A stretch of DNA of 64,000 nt, from NCBI GenBank assembly GCA_900316045.1, contig ONBM01000001.1, positions 62,001-126,000 on the forward strand. Reading direction: 5' to 3'. The notes below the pieces were generated by a model. It was not told where the DNA came from and did not search any database. It saw only the letters and a list, made by a program, of their open reading frames with translations. How positions within the stretch are numbered: the first letter of the stretch is position 1; every line of letters starts with the position of its first letter. This document shows, piece by piece, positions 52,634-60,959 of the stretch. The translations under genes and the position numbers were made by a program. The DNA is from an uncultured Bacteroidales bacterium (GTDB taxonomy: Bacteria; Bacteroidota; Bacteroidia; Bacteroidales; UBA932).

Positions 52634-55036
52634 TCATTCTTGTTTCAAATTGTCGATCGGATTCTCATTGGCTATGACATGGCTCTGGACGTAGACAGCC
52701 ATGAGCGAGATGGCCATTGTCATGACTCCGGCGAGCAGCAGGTAAGGCCAGAATGACACGCGGTGCTGGTAATTCATAAGCCAGCTCCCCACCATTCGCC
52801 AGACGACCGGAACCGCGATCACGAATGCCACAAGCCCATAGACGGCGAACGTCTTCAGGAGCCTCAGATTAATCTGGGCGCTCTTAGACCCGAAAACTTT
52901 ACGTACGGCCATCTCTCGCCTTTTCTGCTGCATGAAATATGTGCTCATAGACATCAGTCCCAGGAAGGCAATCATCATGGCCACGAATGCAAATGCCGAC
53001 ATGAGCCTGGACATCCTGATCTGCCTGGAGTAATTAGCCCTGATTTCATCATGCATGTAAGGGTGTTCCATGTTCAGATCCTGATGGAAGATCTCCCTGT
53101 ATAAGTTGCATACCTCGCGATAAGCATATGCCTCATCACCAGTCACTTTGACACTGAGAGTGGAATAATTCCGTGCATCATCGATGTATACCATGGCGCA
53201 GATTACGTCGCTGATGTCTGCATCTAATTTGCGGAAATCCGGCATGCATCCGTTATACGTGGTTTTCCTGTTGTCGAAGAAGTATCGCACATGCATCGTG
53301 TCAAGCTTTTCGCTCGGCCTCATGTCTTCGGTAGTCATGCCCATCTTGGCCAAGGTGCTCTCGGAGACGTAATATGCCGGGCTCAAGTCCGGATTGAACT
53401 CATGAATCATCTTGAAGCCGAAAAATTTCAGGTAATTTCTGTCGCCAGAGAAAATCTGGAAAGACTGGACCTCGTTTCCGGGACCTTTGAAAGTGATATT
53501 ATTTCCGCCGTCCAACGGAGAATCGGACGAGCGCGTTACGTCTGTCACGAAAGGCAGCTTCTTGACTTCCTCGCAGAACCGCTTGCCGTCGGGACCATAT
53601 AAGGCACTGGCAGTCAAGGTCATTATATGGTCTGTCTCGTAACCTAGCGGAAGGTTCATCAAATGCCTGATCTGCGCTACCTGAGTGAACGCATTCGTCA
53701 TGAAGACAATGCAGATGAAAAGCTGCACCACTATGAATATCTTGCTGAACACCATCTTGGACTGCCTCCTGAAAGTGCCTCTCACGACATCGATTGGATT
53801 CGGACGGGAAATGATTATCGCCGGGATGATGCCAGCCAGTATTCCTTCGACCAGAATCACGGCCAGAATGAAGCCTAAGAGCAGCGGATGTCCGAACATA
53901 GTGCCGGCATTCATAGCTGTGGAGAGCACCGATCCAGCCAAAGGCAGCAGGGCAGCAGCCACTATTACCGCCAGAACGCCTGCGACCGCGCTCATCGTCA
54001 GGCTTTCCATGATCAGGTTCCGCATGATTTCTTTGCGGCCTGCTCCGAAAAGCCTTCTCGTGGCCATCTCTTTGCTCCTGGACACGGACAGGGCAACGGT
54101 AAGGTTGACGTAGTTCATCATGGCGAAGAGCAGGATGACAAGGCACACCTTGACAAGCATGGAGATAAGGAGATTGTCGCTGCCTCGGACCACATCCCGG
54201 ATTTCGTTGAAATCATAGTCAGACATATATATCTTATCATATCGGACTGGCACCGTCATGGTCTTGAAATCCTCGCTGTCGTAGTATGAATAGACGGAAT
54301 TAATGTGCTTCGTCAGAGCTTCTTCCTTCCCTTCCAGCTTTGCGCTAGGCTTTGTCATGACGAAGAGGAAAGAACCGAACAGGTTCACGCCATATTCTTT
54401 TGCATATATCGCCATGTCGGCCACATTGTTGATATCATTATGGCTGAAAGAGATGATCACGTCAGGCTGGAAGAAAAGGCTGGTTTTCCCGAAATCCCTG
54501 AACACGGCGCTTATTCTAAGCGGAATCCTGTTTTCAAGACTGATAGTCTTACCTATCGGATTCTCTGTCCCGAATATCTTGTTGGCGAAGGTCCTGGAGA
54601 TGGCGATTTCGTCAGGATTGCGGATGCAGGATGAAAGGCTACCCTCCTCCAGAGGGTAATCAAAGATGCTGAAGAAGGACGTGTCCACGAAAAAAGCTTT
54701 CGCCTCTGTGCCGTTCCCATTGTGGAAGAAGGTGTTCTTCTGGCCGTTGACGGCGCAGACAGCCTCTATCTCAGGAAAGTCCTTGACTAGACCTTTGAGA
54801 TAGATCTGATGACCGGGCAGATAAACCTTATTATCCTCGAACACCTTCGTAGCCAGGAGGTAGATGCGGTCTCTGTTTTTCTGGTCGTCACCTATGCTGT
54901 ACGACTGAGTAAGGAATGTAGCAATCAATATTATGAATGCCAGGCTGAGAGACATCCCGAATATATTGACCGCAGCATAGCCTTTATTCCTCGAAAGGAA
55001 AGTTAAAAAAGACCTTAGATTGAAATGCGATGACAT
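52634..55036 (-). CDS. FtsX/MacB-type ABC permease
   Basis: 800 residues. N-terminal membrane helix (about 18-42), MacB_PCD-like periplasmic domain (about 45-275), an FtsX core of three helices (about 285-400), a second N-terminal-like helix and periplasmic domain (about 425-660) and a second FtsX core (about 670-790), i.e. a fused duplicated permease, the usual Bacteroidota form. Motifs: MNYVNLTVALSVSRSKEMATRRLFGA and the second REMAVRKVFGSKS. Likely exports an antimicrobial or lipophilic compound with the adjacent adaptor and ATPase. Confidence 0.92.
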   Translation of the reverse strand: MSSHFNLRSFLTFLSRNKGYAAVNIFGMSLSLAFIILIATFLTQSYSIGDDQKNRDRIYLLATKVFEDNKVYLPGHQIYLKGLVKDFPEIEAVCAVNGQKNTFFHNGNGTEAKAFFVDTSFFSIFDYPLEEGSLSSCIRNPDEIAISRTFANKIFGTENPIGKTISLENRIPLRISAVFRDFGKTSLFFQPDVIISFSHNDINNVADMAIYAKEYGVNLFGSFLFVMTKPSAKLEGKEEALTKHINSVYSYYDSEDFKTMTVPVRYDKIYMSDYDFNEIRDVVRGSDNLLISMLVKVCLVILLFAMMNYVNLTVALSVSRSKEMATRRLFGAGRKEIMRNLIMESLTMSAVAGVLAVIVAAALLPLAGSVLSTAMNAGTMFGHPLLLGFILAVILVEGILAGIIPAIIISRPNPIDVVRGTFRRQSKMVFSKIFIVVQLFICIVFMTNAFTQVAQIRHLMNLPLGYETDHIMTLTASALYGPDGKRFCEEVKKLPFVTDVTRSSDSPLDGGNNITFKGPGNEVQSFQIFSGDRNYLKFFGFKMIHEFNPDLSPAYYVSESTLAKMGMTTEDMRPSEKLDTMHVRYFFDNRKTTYNGCMPDFRKLDADISDVICAMVYIDDARNYSTLSVKVTGDEAYAYREVCNLYREIFHQDLNMEHPYMHDEIRANYSRQIRMSRLMSAFAFVAMMIAFLGLMSMSTYFMQQKRREMAVRKVFGSKSAQINLRLLKTFAVYGLVAFVIAVPVVWRMVGSWLMNYQHRVSFWPYLLLAGVMTMAISLMAVYVQSHVIANENPIDNLKQE

Positions 55037-55046
55037 ATTATACCAA

Positions 55047-56300
55047 TCAGTTTATTTTCAATATATTATAATTCCCAAAAGCATCGTATCCGTTCAGAAT
55101 CACGCTCTCGCCCGGCTCCAGGCCTTCCAGCACCTCATAATACCTGGCATTCTGGATGCCAATGCGTATCTTCCGCCGGTAAGCCTTTTTCCCTTCTTTG
55201 TCCAGCACAAAAATCCAATTTCCGTTAGTGACGCCGTAGAAGGTGCCTTTCGGGATGAAAATGCAAGTCTTAGGATCTCCGAGCTGCAAATCCAAGTGGA
55301 AGGTCTGGCCGGAACGGATATTCTCAGGGCGCTCTCCATCGAACACGAAATCCACCCTGAAACGCTGATCCTTGACTTCCGGATAGATTTTTTTCAAGGT
55401 CAGCTGATACTCCTTGTTGTTCGTCGAGGCTACGGCCTTCAGTCCGGTCGACACGCGGTCGAGGTAGTTCTGGTCTATCTGAGCCGTAATCTTGTAGTCG
55501 CTCAGGTCATTCACCTGGCCTATGGTCTGTCCTGCCGCCACGTTCTGCCCCAGCTCCACGTTCAGGCTCCCGAGTTCTCCGTTGATTGCGCTGCGCACAC
55601 AGAGATTCTCCTTGCGCTGCCTCACCATGAGCACGTTCTGACGCATGTTCGCAAGATTGTCGTTCATCTGGTCAAGCTGGGCCTGGCGATATTTCTCGTC
55701 CTTCTCCATCCTGTCATTCAGAAGCTTCTGCTTGTCCACCGCCAGCTGCCAGTCTTCCTCGGCCTGCAGATACGTTTCCTTAGCTATCAGATTTTCCTCC
55801 CATAGAGCCTTCTGCTGTTCGTAGGCACGTTGCTTCCGCCGAACCTCCATATCCTGCTGGCGCTGCTCCGTCTTGTTGTCCAAAGCCTCTTGTTCCATGC
55901 TTATCTGCGTGTTTCTGAGCATGTTTTGCTTTTCGGCAAGTTCGCTCTCGGCATTCATGATTTCCAAGTCCAGATTGGAGTTGGAAAGCTGCACGATCAC
56001 GTCGCCTTCTTTCACGTGAGCCCCCTCCTCGACCACTTTCTCCCTGACGATTCCTCCCTCCTCGGTGCTTATTTGCACGACCCTGATCGGGGCTGCCTGA
56101 CCGTCTATGTAGATGTAATCCTCGAATTTACCTTCTTCGACGGTCGCCACGCTCAAATCTCTCTCCTTAACCCTCAGCGTCGAACTGAACCTGCCCAGCG
56201 CCAGCCACGACAGGAGCGCCGACAATATGATTCCTCCGGCTATGAAGGGAACATATTTCTTTCGCTTCTGCCATTTCGTCTGTTCAATTTTAATATCCAT
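55047..56300 (-). CDS. HlyD/RND-type periplasmic adaptor (membrane fusion protein)
   Basis: 417 residues from ATG 56300. Membrane anchor (about 19-40), first barrel/lipoyl half (IRVVQISTEEGGIVREKVVEEGAHVKEGDVIVQL), a long coiled-coil hairpin (about 105-225, Gln/Glu/Lys-rich), second lipoyl half (AINGELGSLNVELGQNVAAGQTIGQV), beta-barrel and membrane-proximal domain. Couples the MacB-type permease to an outer-membrane channel, which is not encoded in this operon. First gene of the efflux operon; 10 nt to the permease. Confidence 0.9.
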   Translation of the reverse strand: MDIKIEQTKWQKRKKYVPFIAGGIILSALLSWLALGRFSSTLRVKERDLSVATVEEGKFEDYIYIDGQAAPIRVVQISTEEGGIVREKVVEEGAHVKEGDVIVQLSNSNLDLEIMNAESELAEKQNMLRNTQISMEQEALDNKTEQRQQDMEVRRKQRAYEQQKALWEENLIAKETYLQAEEDWQLAVDKQKLLNDRMEKDEKYRQAQLDQMNDNLANMRQNVLMVRQRKENLCVRSAINGELGSLNVELGQNVAAGQTIGQVNDLSDYKITAQIDQNYLDRVSTGLKAVASTNNKEYQLTLKKIYPEVKDQRFRVDFVFDGERPENIRSGQTFHLDLQLGDPKTCIFIPKGTFYGVTNGNWIFVLDKEGKKAYRRKIRIGIQNARYYEVLEGLEPGESVILNGYDAFGNYNILKIN

Positions 56301-56324
56301 ATCTAACATGCAAAAACTACCCAA

Positions 56325-56340
56325 GGCAAAGCAAATTCCG
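56325..56340 (-). promoter_or_regulatory. candidate sigma-54 (-24/-12) promoter of the efflux operon
   Basis: The minus strand reads CGGAATTTGCTTTGCC: GG and GC with the obligatory 10-nt spacing, TTGC matched at -12; the -24 half is poor outside GG. Transcription would start about 14 nt before the adaptor ATG. Confidence 0.4.
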
Positions 56341-56401
56341 TTCAATAATATATAAAACATTAATAATCAAATAGATATCACGATATCCTCATTCTCAGGC
56401 A

Positions 56402-56418
56402 TGTCCAATTTCTAGACA
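56402..56418. promoter_or_regulatory. palindromic upstream activator site
   Basis: TGTCCA-ATTTC-TAGACA, a 17-bp near-perfect palindrome (TGTCyA-N5-TrGACA), lies 63-79 bp upstream of the candidate -24 element. An additional half-site TGGACA is at 56433-56438. Spacing and symmetry fit a dimeric NtrC-type activator. Confidence 0.4.
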
Positions 56419-56475
56419 GAGAGTAAAAAAAATGGACAATTCATGACCTCGCATATGTAAAATCGGCAAGAATGA

Positions 56476-56495
56476 CGGGAAAAAATATATTCCCG
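56476..56495. promoter_or_regulatory. palindromic operator candidate before the NikR-like gene
   Basis: CGGGAA-AAAATATA-TTCCCG, perfect 6-bp arms, 17 nt upstream of the -7 box at 56512 and thus overlapping the -33 region. Well placed for repression of the NikR-like gene; it does not match the E. coli NikR operator (GTATGA-N16-TCATAC). Confidence 0.4.
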
Positions 56496-56511
56496 CCCAT
56501 TAAATATTTAC

Positions 56512-56519
56512 TATTTTTG
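56512..56519 (+). promoter_or_regulatory. -7 box of the NikR-like gene
   Basis: TATTTTTG, perfect TAnnTTTG, 26 nt before ATG 56546. Confidence 0.5.
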
Positions 56520-56545
56520 CAATCGTAGTCAAATGGAAAGAAGAC

Positions 56546-56944
56546 ATGCTCAGGCGATTCGGCGTTTCATTGGAAGAAGACCTCTTGGAGGCTCTGGACA
56601 CATATGTGAAGTCTAACGGCTTCGCCAATCGTTCGCAGGCCATACGTTTCCTGGTGGAAAAAAACATCACTGAGGAGAAGTGGCACTGCAACAACGTCGT
56701 GGCAGGCGCAGTCGTGCTAATGTACAACCAAGCCGACAAGGAAATCGCCCTTGAGATAGAACAGGTGCAGCAGAACAACCAAACGCTCATCCTTTCTTCC
56801 TCCCAGTACTACGTGAATCGCAATTTCTGCCTTCACACCGTGACCGTCTTGGGGGAAGCGAAAAGACTCACTGCCCTGGCAGAAAGGCTCATCTCCATCA
56901 AAGGCATAAAGCACGGAAAGCTGGTGATGAGCAGGGCCGATTAA
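56546..56944 (+). CDS. NikR-family ribbon-helix-helix regulator with altered metal site
   Basis: 132 residues. N-terminal ribbon-helix-helix (LRRFGVSLEEDLLEALDTYV, NRSQAIRFLVEK) and C-terminal ACT-like NikR domain (AGAVVLMYNQADKEIALEI, FCLHTVTVLGEAKRLTALAERL, GIKHGKL). The numbering matches E. coli NikR. Of the four nickel ligands (His76, His87, His89, Cys95) only Cys95 remains; the others are Gln76, Gln87 and Tyr89. Nickel sensing in the known way therefore looks impossible. It precedes a TonB-dependent receptor by 73 nt and a palindrome lies in its own promoter, so it probably controls that receptor. Confidence 0.85.
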   Translation: MLRRFGVSLEEDLLEALDTYVKSNGFANRSQAIRFLVEKNITEEKWHCNNVVAGAVVLMYNQADKEIALEIEQVQQNNQTLILSSSQYYVNRNFCLHTVTVLGEAKRLTALAERLISIKGIKHGKLVMSRAD

Positions 56945-56958
56945 TTTTTTTTGCCATT

Positions 56959-56969
56959 TCGTGACACGA
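56959..56969. promoter_or_regulatory. short palindrome before the TonB receptor
   Basis: TCGTGACACGA, perfect 11-bp palindrome 49 nt upstream of the receptor ATG. Possible operator; different from the CGGGAA palindrome upstream of the regulator gene. Confidence 0.3.
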
Positions 56970-57017
56970 TTTTGCAATTATGTAACACTTAACGTTGAAA
57001 ATATTAATTATACGAAT

Positions 57018-58934
57018 ATGGAAAATACTTTCTCCCCTAGGCTGGCGGGATTCCTTTTAGCTCTCGCTGCATTCTCATTCGGCATCGATGGCATGGCGCA
57101 AGAAAGCGCCGACTCCTCTTCGGTTAGCAGGATAGACGAGGTCGTGGTGACTGGCTCCCGGATGCAGACCGACGTGAGGCATCTGTCCCAGACCGTCACG
57201 GTGATTGACAGGTCTAAAATAGAGAATTCGCTACAGCAGAACGTGTTGCCTGTGCTTACCGAGCAAATCCCGGGGCTGTTCGTAACCTCCCGAGGAATCA
57301 TGGGCTACGGAATTTCCGGTGGATCTGCCGGGAACATTTCGTTACGTGGCTTAAGCGGCGGGAGTTCCAGGTTCCTGATGCTCATCGACGGTCACCCTCA
57401 GTACGCCGGAATATTCGGTCACCCGATCTCCGATTCATACCAGTCCTTCATAACCGAGAGAGTGGAAATTCTCCGCGGGCCGGCTTCCATGCTCTATGGC
57501 TCGAACGCCATGGGAGGCGTCGTGAACATCGTGACCCGAAGGATGCGTGAAGACGGCATAAAGACCAGCCTGCACGCAGGATACGGCTCTTACAACACTC
57601 TGGAGAGCGAGCTGACGAACCGAATCCGCAAAGGGCGTTTCTCAAGTACCGTCTCTGGTTCGTATAACCGCACCGACGGACATAGGGACAATATGGATTT
57701 CGAGCAGTACGGTGGCTACGGCAAACTGGGTTACGAGCTGACTGACAGATGGAGCCTTAGAGCCGACCTTAACCTGACGCATTTCAATGCATCCTATCCA
57801 GGGCCGGTGGGAGAGCCTCTGATGGAAGGCGACCAGAAAATAACTCGCGGAGTCACGACATTCGCCGTAGACAACAACTATGACAAGACTTCCGGGACGG
57901 TAAGCTTCTTCTACAACTGGGGGCATCACTGGATAAACGACGGCTACACGCCCGGACATGGGGAAAGCCCTAAGGCATATCGCTTCATATCCAATGACGA
58001 CATGATGGGAACCTCTGTGTATCAGAGCGTCCAGGCCTTCGCCGGGAATCGTCTCACAGCCGGTTTCGACTGGTTCCGTTATGGCGGCAAAGCCTGGAAT
58101 AAATTCATCAGCGGAGACAACGCAGGAAACAAGACGCAGCTCGTGGACAAGCATGAAGACGAAGTGGCTGGCTATCTGGACGCACGCCAGGATGTGTGGG
58201 CATGGCTTACGCTTAACGCAGGCGTGAGAATTGACCATCATTCCAGGGTCGGCACGGAGTGGGTGCCTCAGTTCGGGATGTCGTTCCATCTGCCTGGCGA
58301 CATAGAAATCAAGGCATCGGCTTCGAAAGGCTTTCGTTATCCGAACCTTCGAGAAATGTACATGTTCCCTCCTCAGAATCCTGACCTGAAGCCGGAATCC
58401 ATGTGGAACTATGAGCTGGCATATTCCCAGAGCCTTCTTGACAGCCGCCTGAGGTACGGAATCAATCTGTTCTACCTAAAGGCAAAGAATATCATACAAA
58501 CTCTGCCGAACCCTAACGGTTCCGGCAGGCTGAACCAGAATTCCGGCGCGCTGGAAAACTCAGGCATCGAGGCCCAGATAGCCTATAGGATAAACCGCAA
58601 CTGGTCGGCAGATGCAAACTACAGTTTTCTGCACATGGCCACTCCGGTAATTGCAGCCCCTGAGCACAAGCTGTACGGAGGAGCGAGTTTCTCAAAAGGA
58701 CGCCTGACTGCTTCAACTGGGCTCCAATATATTAATGGGCTTTACACCGCGGTCGGCTCTAACGAGTCTCAGGAGAATTTTCTGTTATGGAATGTCAGGG
58801 CTTCATTCCGAGTGATGGGTGCATTAAGCATCTGGGCGCGCGGGGAGAACCTGCTCGCTCAGAAATACGAAATCAACGCCGGCTACCCGATGCCTCGCGC
58901 AACCGTCATTGGAGGAATCGACATCAGCTTTTAA
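57018..58934 (+). CDS. TonB-dependent outer-membrane receptor
   Basis: 638 residues. Signal peptide (ends DGMAQ), TonB box EVVVTGSRM, plug domain (about 40-160, VPGLFV-like IPGLFVTSRG, ISLRGLSGG, VEILRGPASMLYGSNAMGGVVNIVTR) and a 22-strand barrel ending in GGIDISF. It lacks the N-terminal CarboxypepD_reg domain of SusC proteins, so it belongs to the small-molecule (siderophore, haem, cobalamin or metal) group. Context with a NikR-family regulator suggests a metal or metal chelate; the altered regulator makes nickel uncertain. Confidence 0.92.
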   Translation: MENTFSPRLAGFLLALAAFSFGIDGMAQESADSSSVSRIDEVVVTGSRMQTDVRHLSQTVTVIDRSKIENSLQQNVLPVLTEQIPGLFVTSRGIMGYGISGGSAGNISLRGLSGGSSRFLMLIDGHPQYAGIFGHPISDSYQSFITERVEILRGPASMLYGSNAMGGVVNIVTRRMREDGIKTSLHAGYGSYNTLESELTNRIRKGRFSSTVSGSYNRTDGHRDNMDFEQYGGYGKLGYELTDRWSLRADLNLTHFNASYPGPVGEPLMEGDQKITRGVTTFAVDNNYDKTSGTVSFFYNWGHHWINDGYTPGHGESPKAYRFISNDDMMGTSVYQSVQAFAGNRLTAGFDWFRYGGKAWNKFISGDNAGNKTQLVDKHEDEVAGYLDARQDVWAWLTLNAGVRIDHHSRVGTEWVPQFGMSFHLPGDIEIKASASKGFRYPNLREMYMFPPQNPDLKPESMWNYELAYSQSLLDSRLRYGINLFYLKAKNIIQTLPNPNGSGRLNQNSGALENSGIEAQIAYRINRNWSADANYSFLHMATPVIAAPEHKLYGGASFSKGRLTASTGLQYINGLYTAVGSNESQENFLLWNVRASFRVMGALSIWARGENLLAQKYEINAGYPMPRATVIGGIDISF

Positions 58935-58950
58935 GGGCGACGACCTTAAA
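58930..58950. terminator. hairpin holding both stop codons of convergent genes
   Basis: TTTAAGG-GCGACGA-CCTTAAA: the receptor stop TAA (58932-58934) and the superoxide reductase stop (58946-58948 on the minus strand) are each part of one arm. No T run, so terminator function is only suggested. Confidence 0.35.
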
Positions 58951-59329
58951 GCGTGCTCTTCCAGAGGCCGTGGAGGTTGCAGAACTCGTAGACTGTCACC
59001 TCAGTCGCGTCGTCCGCAAGGGCGAAACGAGCCTCTGGCTTATCGCCAGGCTTCAGATAGTGAATCTGCAGGCCAGAAGGGGTCTGCACAGCTATCCACT
59101 CAATGAAATGCTCCGGAAGGGACGGATGTTCGACGCTCCCGACGCGCACTGTCAGGATGTTCCCGGATTTCTCGATCACAGGCACATGCTTCTCCTGTGC
59201 AGCATCCTGCGTGTTCGGCACGAGGAGTTGCATAGGCTCTCCGCAGCAAACGACGTTGACGCCGCTGCTTACGAGATGCACAATAACATTGCCGCAATGA
59301 CGGCAGCGATAGAATTTAACTTCTTCCAT
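58946..59329 (-). CDS. desulfoferrodoxin (two-iron superoxide reductase)
   Basis: 127 residues from ATG 59329. Center I (rubredoxin-like) ligands Cys9, Cys12, Cys28, Cys29; center II ligands His48, His68, His74, Cys117 and His120, all at the positions known for Desulfovibrio desulfoferrodoxin, with the EKH signature intact. Reduces superoxide to hydrogen peroxide without producing oxygen, a defence typical of anaerobes. Both iron sites look functional. Confidence 0.95.
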   Translation of the reverse strand: MEEVKFYRCRHCGNVIVHLVSSGVNVVCCGEPMQLLVPNTQDAAQEKHVPVIEKSGNILTVRVGSVEHPSLPEHFIEWIAVQTPSGLQIHYLKPGDKPEARFALADDATEVTVYEFCNLHGLWKSTL

Positions 59330-59484
59330 ATTCTTTAAGTTTAATGAATATTTGGTTTGCAATATTTAAGCAATTTATGTCAAAAATGCAACATTCTGCC
59401 CCAATAATTTTTCTCGTTTTCGAATTAGATGCATTGTCAAGGAAATTGCTAACTTCGGGCTTCAGGAATATAAAATATTCATGA

Positions 59485-59976
59485 ATGGAAGTGGTTGTTG
59501 ACATTATCGCCGTCGTGCTGGGCATCGTCGGCATCATAGGAAGCATAGCCCCGGGGTTGCCAGGGCCTCCGCTCAGCTGGGCCGGCATCCTGCTGATGTA
59601 TTTCTGGGGCGGCACGAATGGCAGCGGCGAGCACATGTCGCTCACCCTTCTTCTCGTGCTCCTCGGGGTGACGATCTTGGTAACGGTACTGGATTACGTA
59701 GTGCCAGGCATGTTCACTAAATGGACTGGTGGCAGTCGCTGGGGAGCAATCGGTTGCACTATCGGCCTCATAATCGGCATCTTTTTGCCGCAGCCGTGGG
59801 GAATCATAATTGGAGCCTGCGGCGGGGCGTTCATTGGCGAAATAGCATTCGCGCAGAAAGATGCCGCTGCCTCTTTGAAATCTGCCATCGGCTCCTTCCT
59901 CGGATTTCTTTTCGGCACAGGCATAAAGCTAATCGCCTCCGGAGCAATGATGTACTACATCATAGTCTATATTTAA
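59485..59976 (+). CDS. DUF456 family membrane protein
   Basis: 163 residues. Four to five hydrophobic segments with Gly-rich turns: GIVGIIGSIAPGLPGPPLSWAGIL at the start and GAIGCTIGLIIGIFLPQPWGIIIGACGGAFIGE in the middle, the family hallmark. Function unknown. TAACTTCG about 35 nt upstream resembles a -7 box. Confidence 0.85.
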   Translation: MEVVVDIIAVVLGIVGIIGSIAPGLPGPPLSWAGILLMYFWGGTNGSGEHMSLTLLLVLLGVTILVTVLDYVVPGMFTKWTGGSRWGAIGCTIGLIIGIFLPQPWGIIIGACGGAFIGEIAFAQKDAAASLKSAIGSFLGFLFGTGIKLIASGAMMYYIIVYI

Positions 59977-59988
59977 TTTAGAATTAGC

Positions 59989-59996
59989 TATCTTTG
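59989..59996 (+). promoter_or_regulatory. -7 box of tcdA
   Basis: TATCTTTG, 21 nt before ATG 60018. Confidence 0.5.
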
Positions 59997-60017
59997 GCAT
60001 ATTCAATAATTCGACAA

Positions 60018-60764
60018 ATGGCAGAGGGAATATTTCAAAGGACAGAACTTCTCGTTGGAGAGGAGGTGATGCGGAGGCTGGCAGAGGCCCGCGTCATTAT
60101 CTTCGGCGTTGGCGGCGTAGGCAGCTGGTGCGCCGAAGGGCTGGTGCGGTCAGGAATAGGCCACATGACCATCGTGGACTCGGACAGGGTTGCCGCCTCC
60201 AATGTCAATCGCCAGGACATGGCGACCTGCCGCACGCTGGGGCAGGTGAAGGTCGAAGCCATGAAGGAGCGTCTGCTGGAAATCAATCCCGATGCGCAAA
60301 TCACTGCCATTCAGGAGCTTTACGCTTCTGAAACTGCCGGCCAGTTCAATCTGAATGAATATGACTACGTGGTGGACGCCATTGACAGCTTGAAAGACAA
60401 GGCTTTCCTAATTCTCCGGGCTTGCGAGTCATCCGCAAAATTCTTCGCATCAATGGGCGCTGCCCTGAAAATCGACCCGGCGCGGATTCACGTCGCCGAA
60501 TTCTGGAGCGTCCGGGGCTGCCCTCTAGCAGCGGCAATACGCAAGAAATTCAAGAAAAACGGCACTATGCCGGCCAAGAAATTCCTCTGCGTCTATGACG
60601 ACGAGGTGCTGCCGAATCTCGGCACTGCCCTGGATCCGGATTCAGCAATAGCTGAAGGACAGCCCAAGAAGGCCGTCATCAACGGCACCACTATGCCAGT
60701 CACCGCCATATTCGGGCTCACCCTCGCCGGCCTCATCATCAAAGACATCTACAATGCGAAATAG
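60018..60764 (+). CDS. tcdA: tRNA threonylcarbamoyladenosine dehydratase
   Basis: 248 residues. E1/ThiF-like fold that cyclises t6A37 to ct6A with ATP. ATP-binding IFGVGGVGSWCAEGLVRSG, VDSDRVAASNVNRQ, YVVDAIDSLKDK; C-terminal GCPLAAAIRKKFKK and TAIFGLTLAG. The CsdL/TcdA assignment over ThiF/MoeB rests on the RxxG-free RTELLVGEEVMRRL start and short length. ATG 60018 follows the promoter box. Confidence 0.9.
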   Translation: MAEGIFQRTELLVGEEVMRRLAEARVIIFGVGGVGSWCAEGLVRSGIGHMTIVDSDRVAASNVNRQDMATCRTLGQVKVEAMKERLLEINPDAQITAIQELYASETAGQFNLNEYDYVVDAIDSLKDKAFLILRACESSAKFFASMGAALKIDPARIHVAEFWSVRGCPLAAAIRKKFKKNGTMPAKKFLCVYDDEVLPNLGTALDPDSAIAEGQPKKAVINGTTMPVTAIFGLTLAGLIIKDIYNAK

Positions 60765-60884
60765 CGCAGAGAGGCCATCCACAAAGTAATTAATCTATAA
60801 TAAATTAGCAACAGGTCATTTATCCAGGCGGGAACGTTGTCAGCGCGCATGGAATCCAGGACGAATAGCCCGGTCAACAATTCG

Positions 60885-60920
60885 TGGAAAATTTTGGAAA
60901 CATGTGGAAAATTATGGAAA
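60885..60920 (+). promoter_or_regulatory. four MraZ boxes at 10-bp spacing
   Basis: TGGAAA occurs at 60885, 60895, 60905 and 60915, exactly one helical turn apart, just upstream of the mraZ -7 box at 60929. MraZ is known to bind arrays of TGGNNA-type direct repeats upstream of its own operon; here they would overlap the -33 region and repress transcription. Confidence 0.8.
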
Positions 60921-60928
60921 AATATTAG

Positions 60929-60936
60929 TACCTTTG
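60929..60936 (+). promoter_or_regulatory. -7 box of the mraZ/dcw cluster
   Basis: TACCTTTG, perfect TAnnTTTG, 23 nt before the mraZ ATG. The MraZ boxes replace the usual -33 TTTG. Confidence 0.6.
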
Positions 60937-60959
60937 CCTTAGCGTGAAAGTAGATACCT

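Noticed and set aside
56305..56325. Second sigma-54-like sequence on the minus strand (TTGGGTAGTTTTTGC) closer to the adaptor gene.
   Set aside because: The GG-to-GC distance is 9 or 8 nt rather than the required 10; the sequence at 56325-56340 has the correct spacing. It could instead be a weak -7 box (TAGTTTTTG, one base too long).
56945..56952. T run after the NikR-like gene as a terminator.
   Set aside because: No stable stem precedes it; only a 3-bp CTG/CAG pairing was found.
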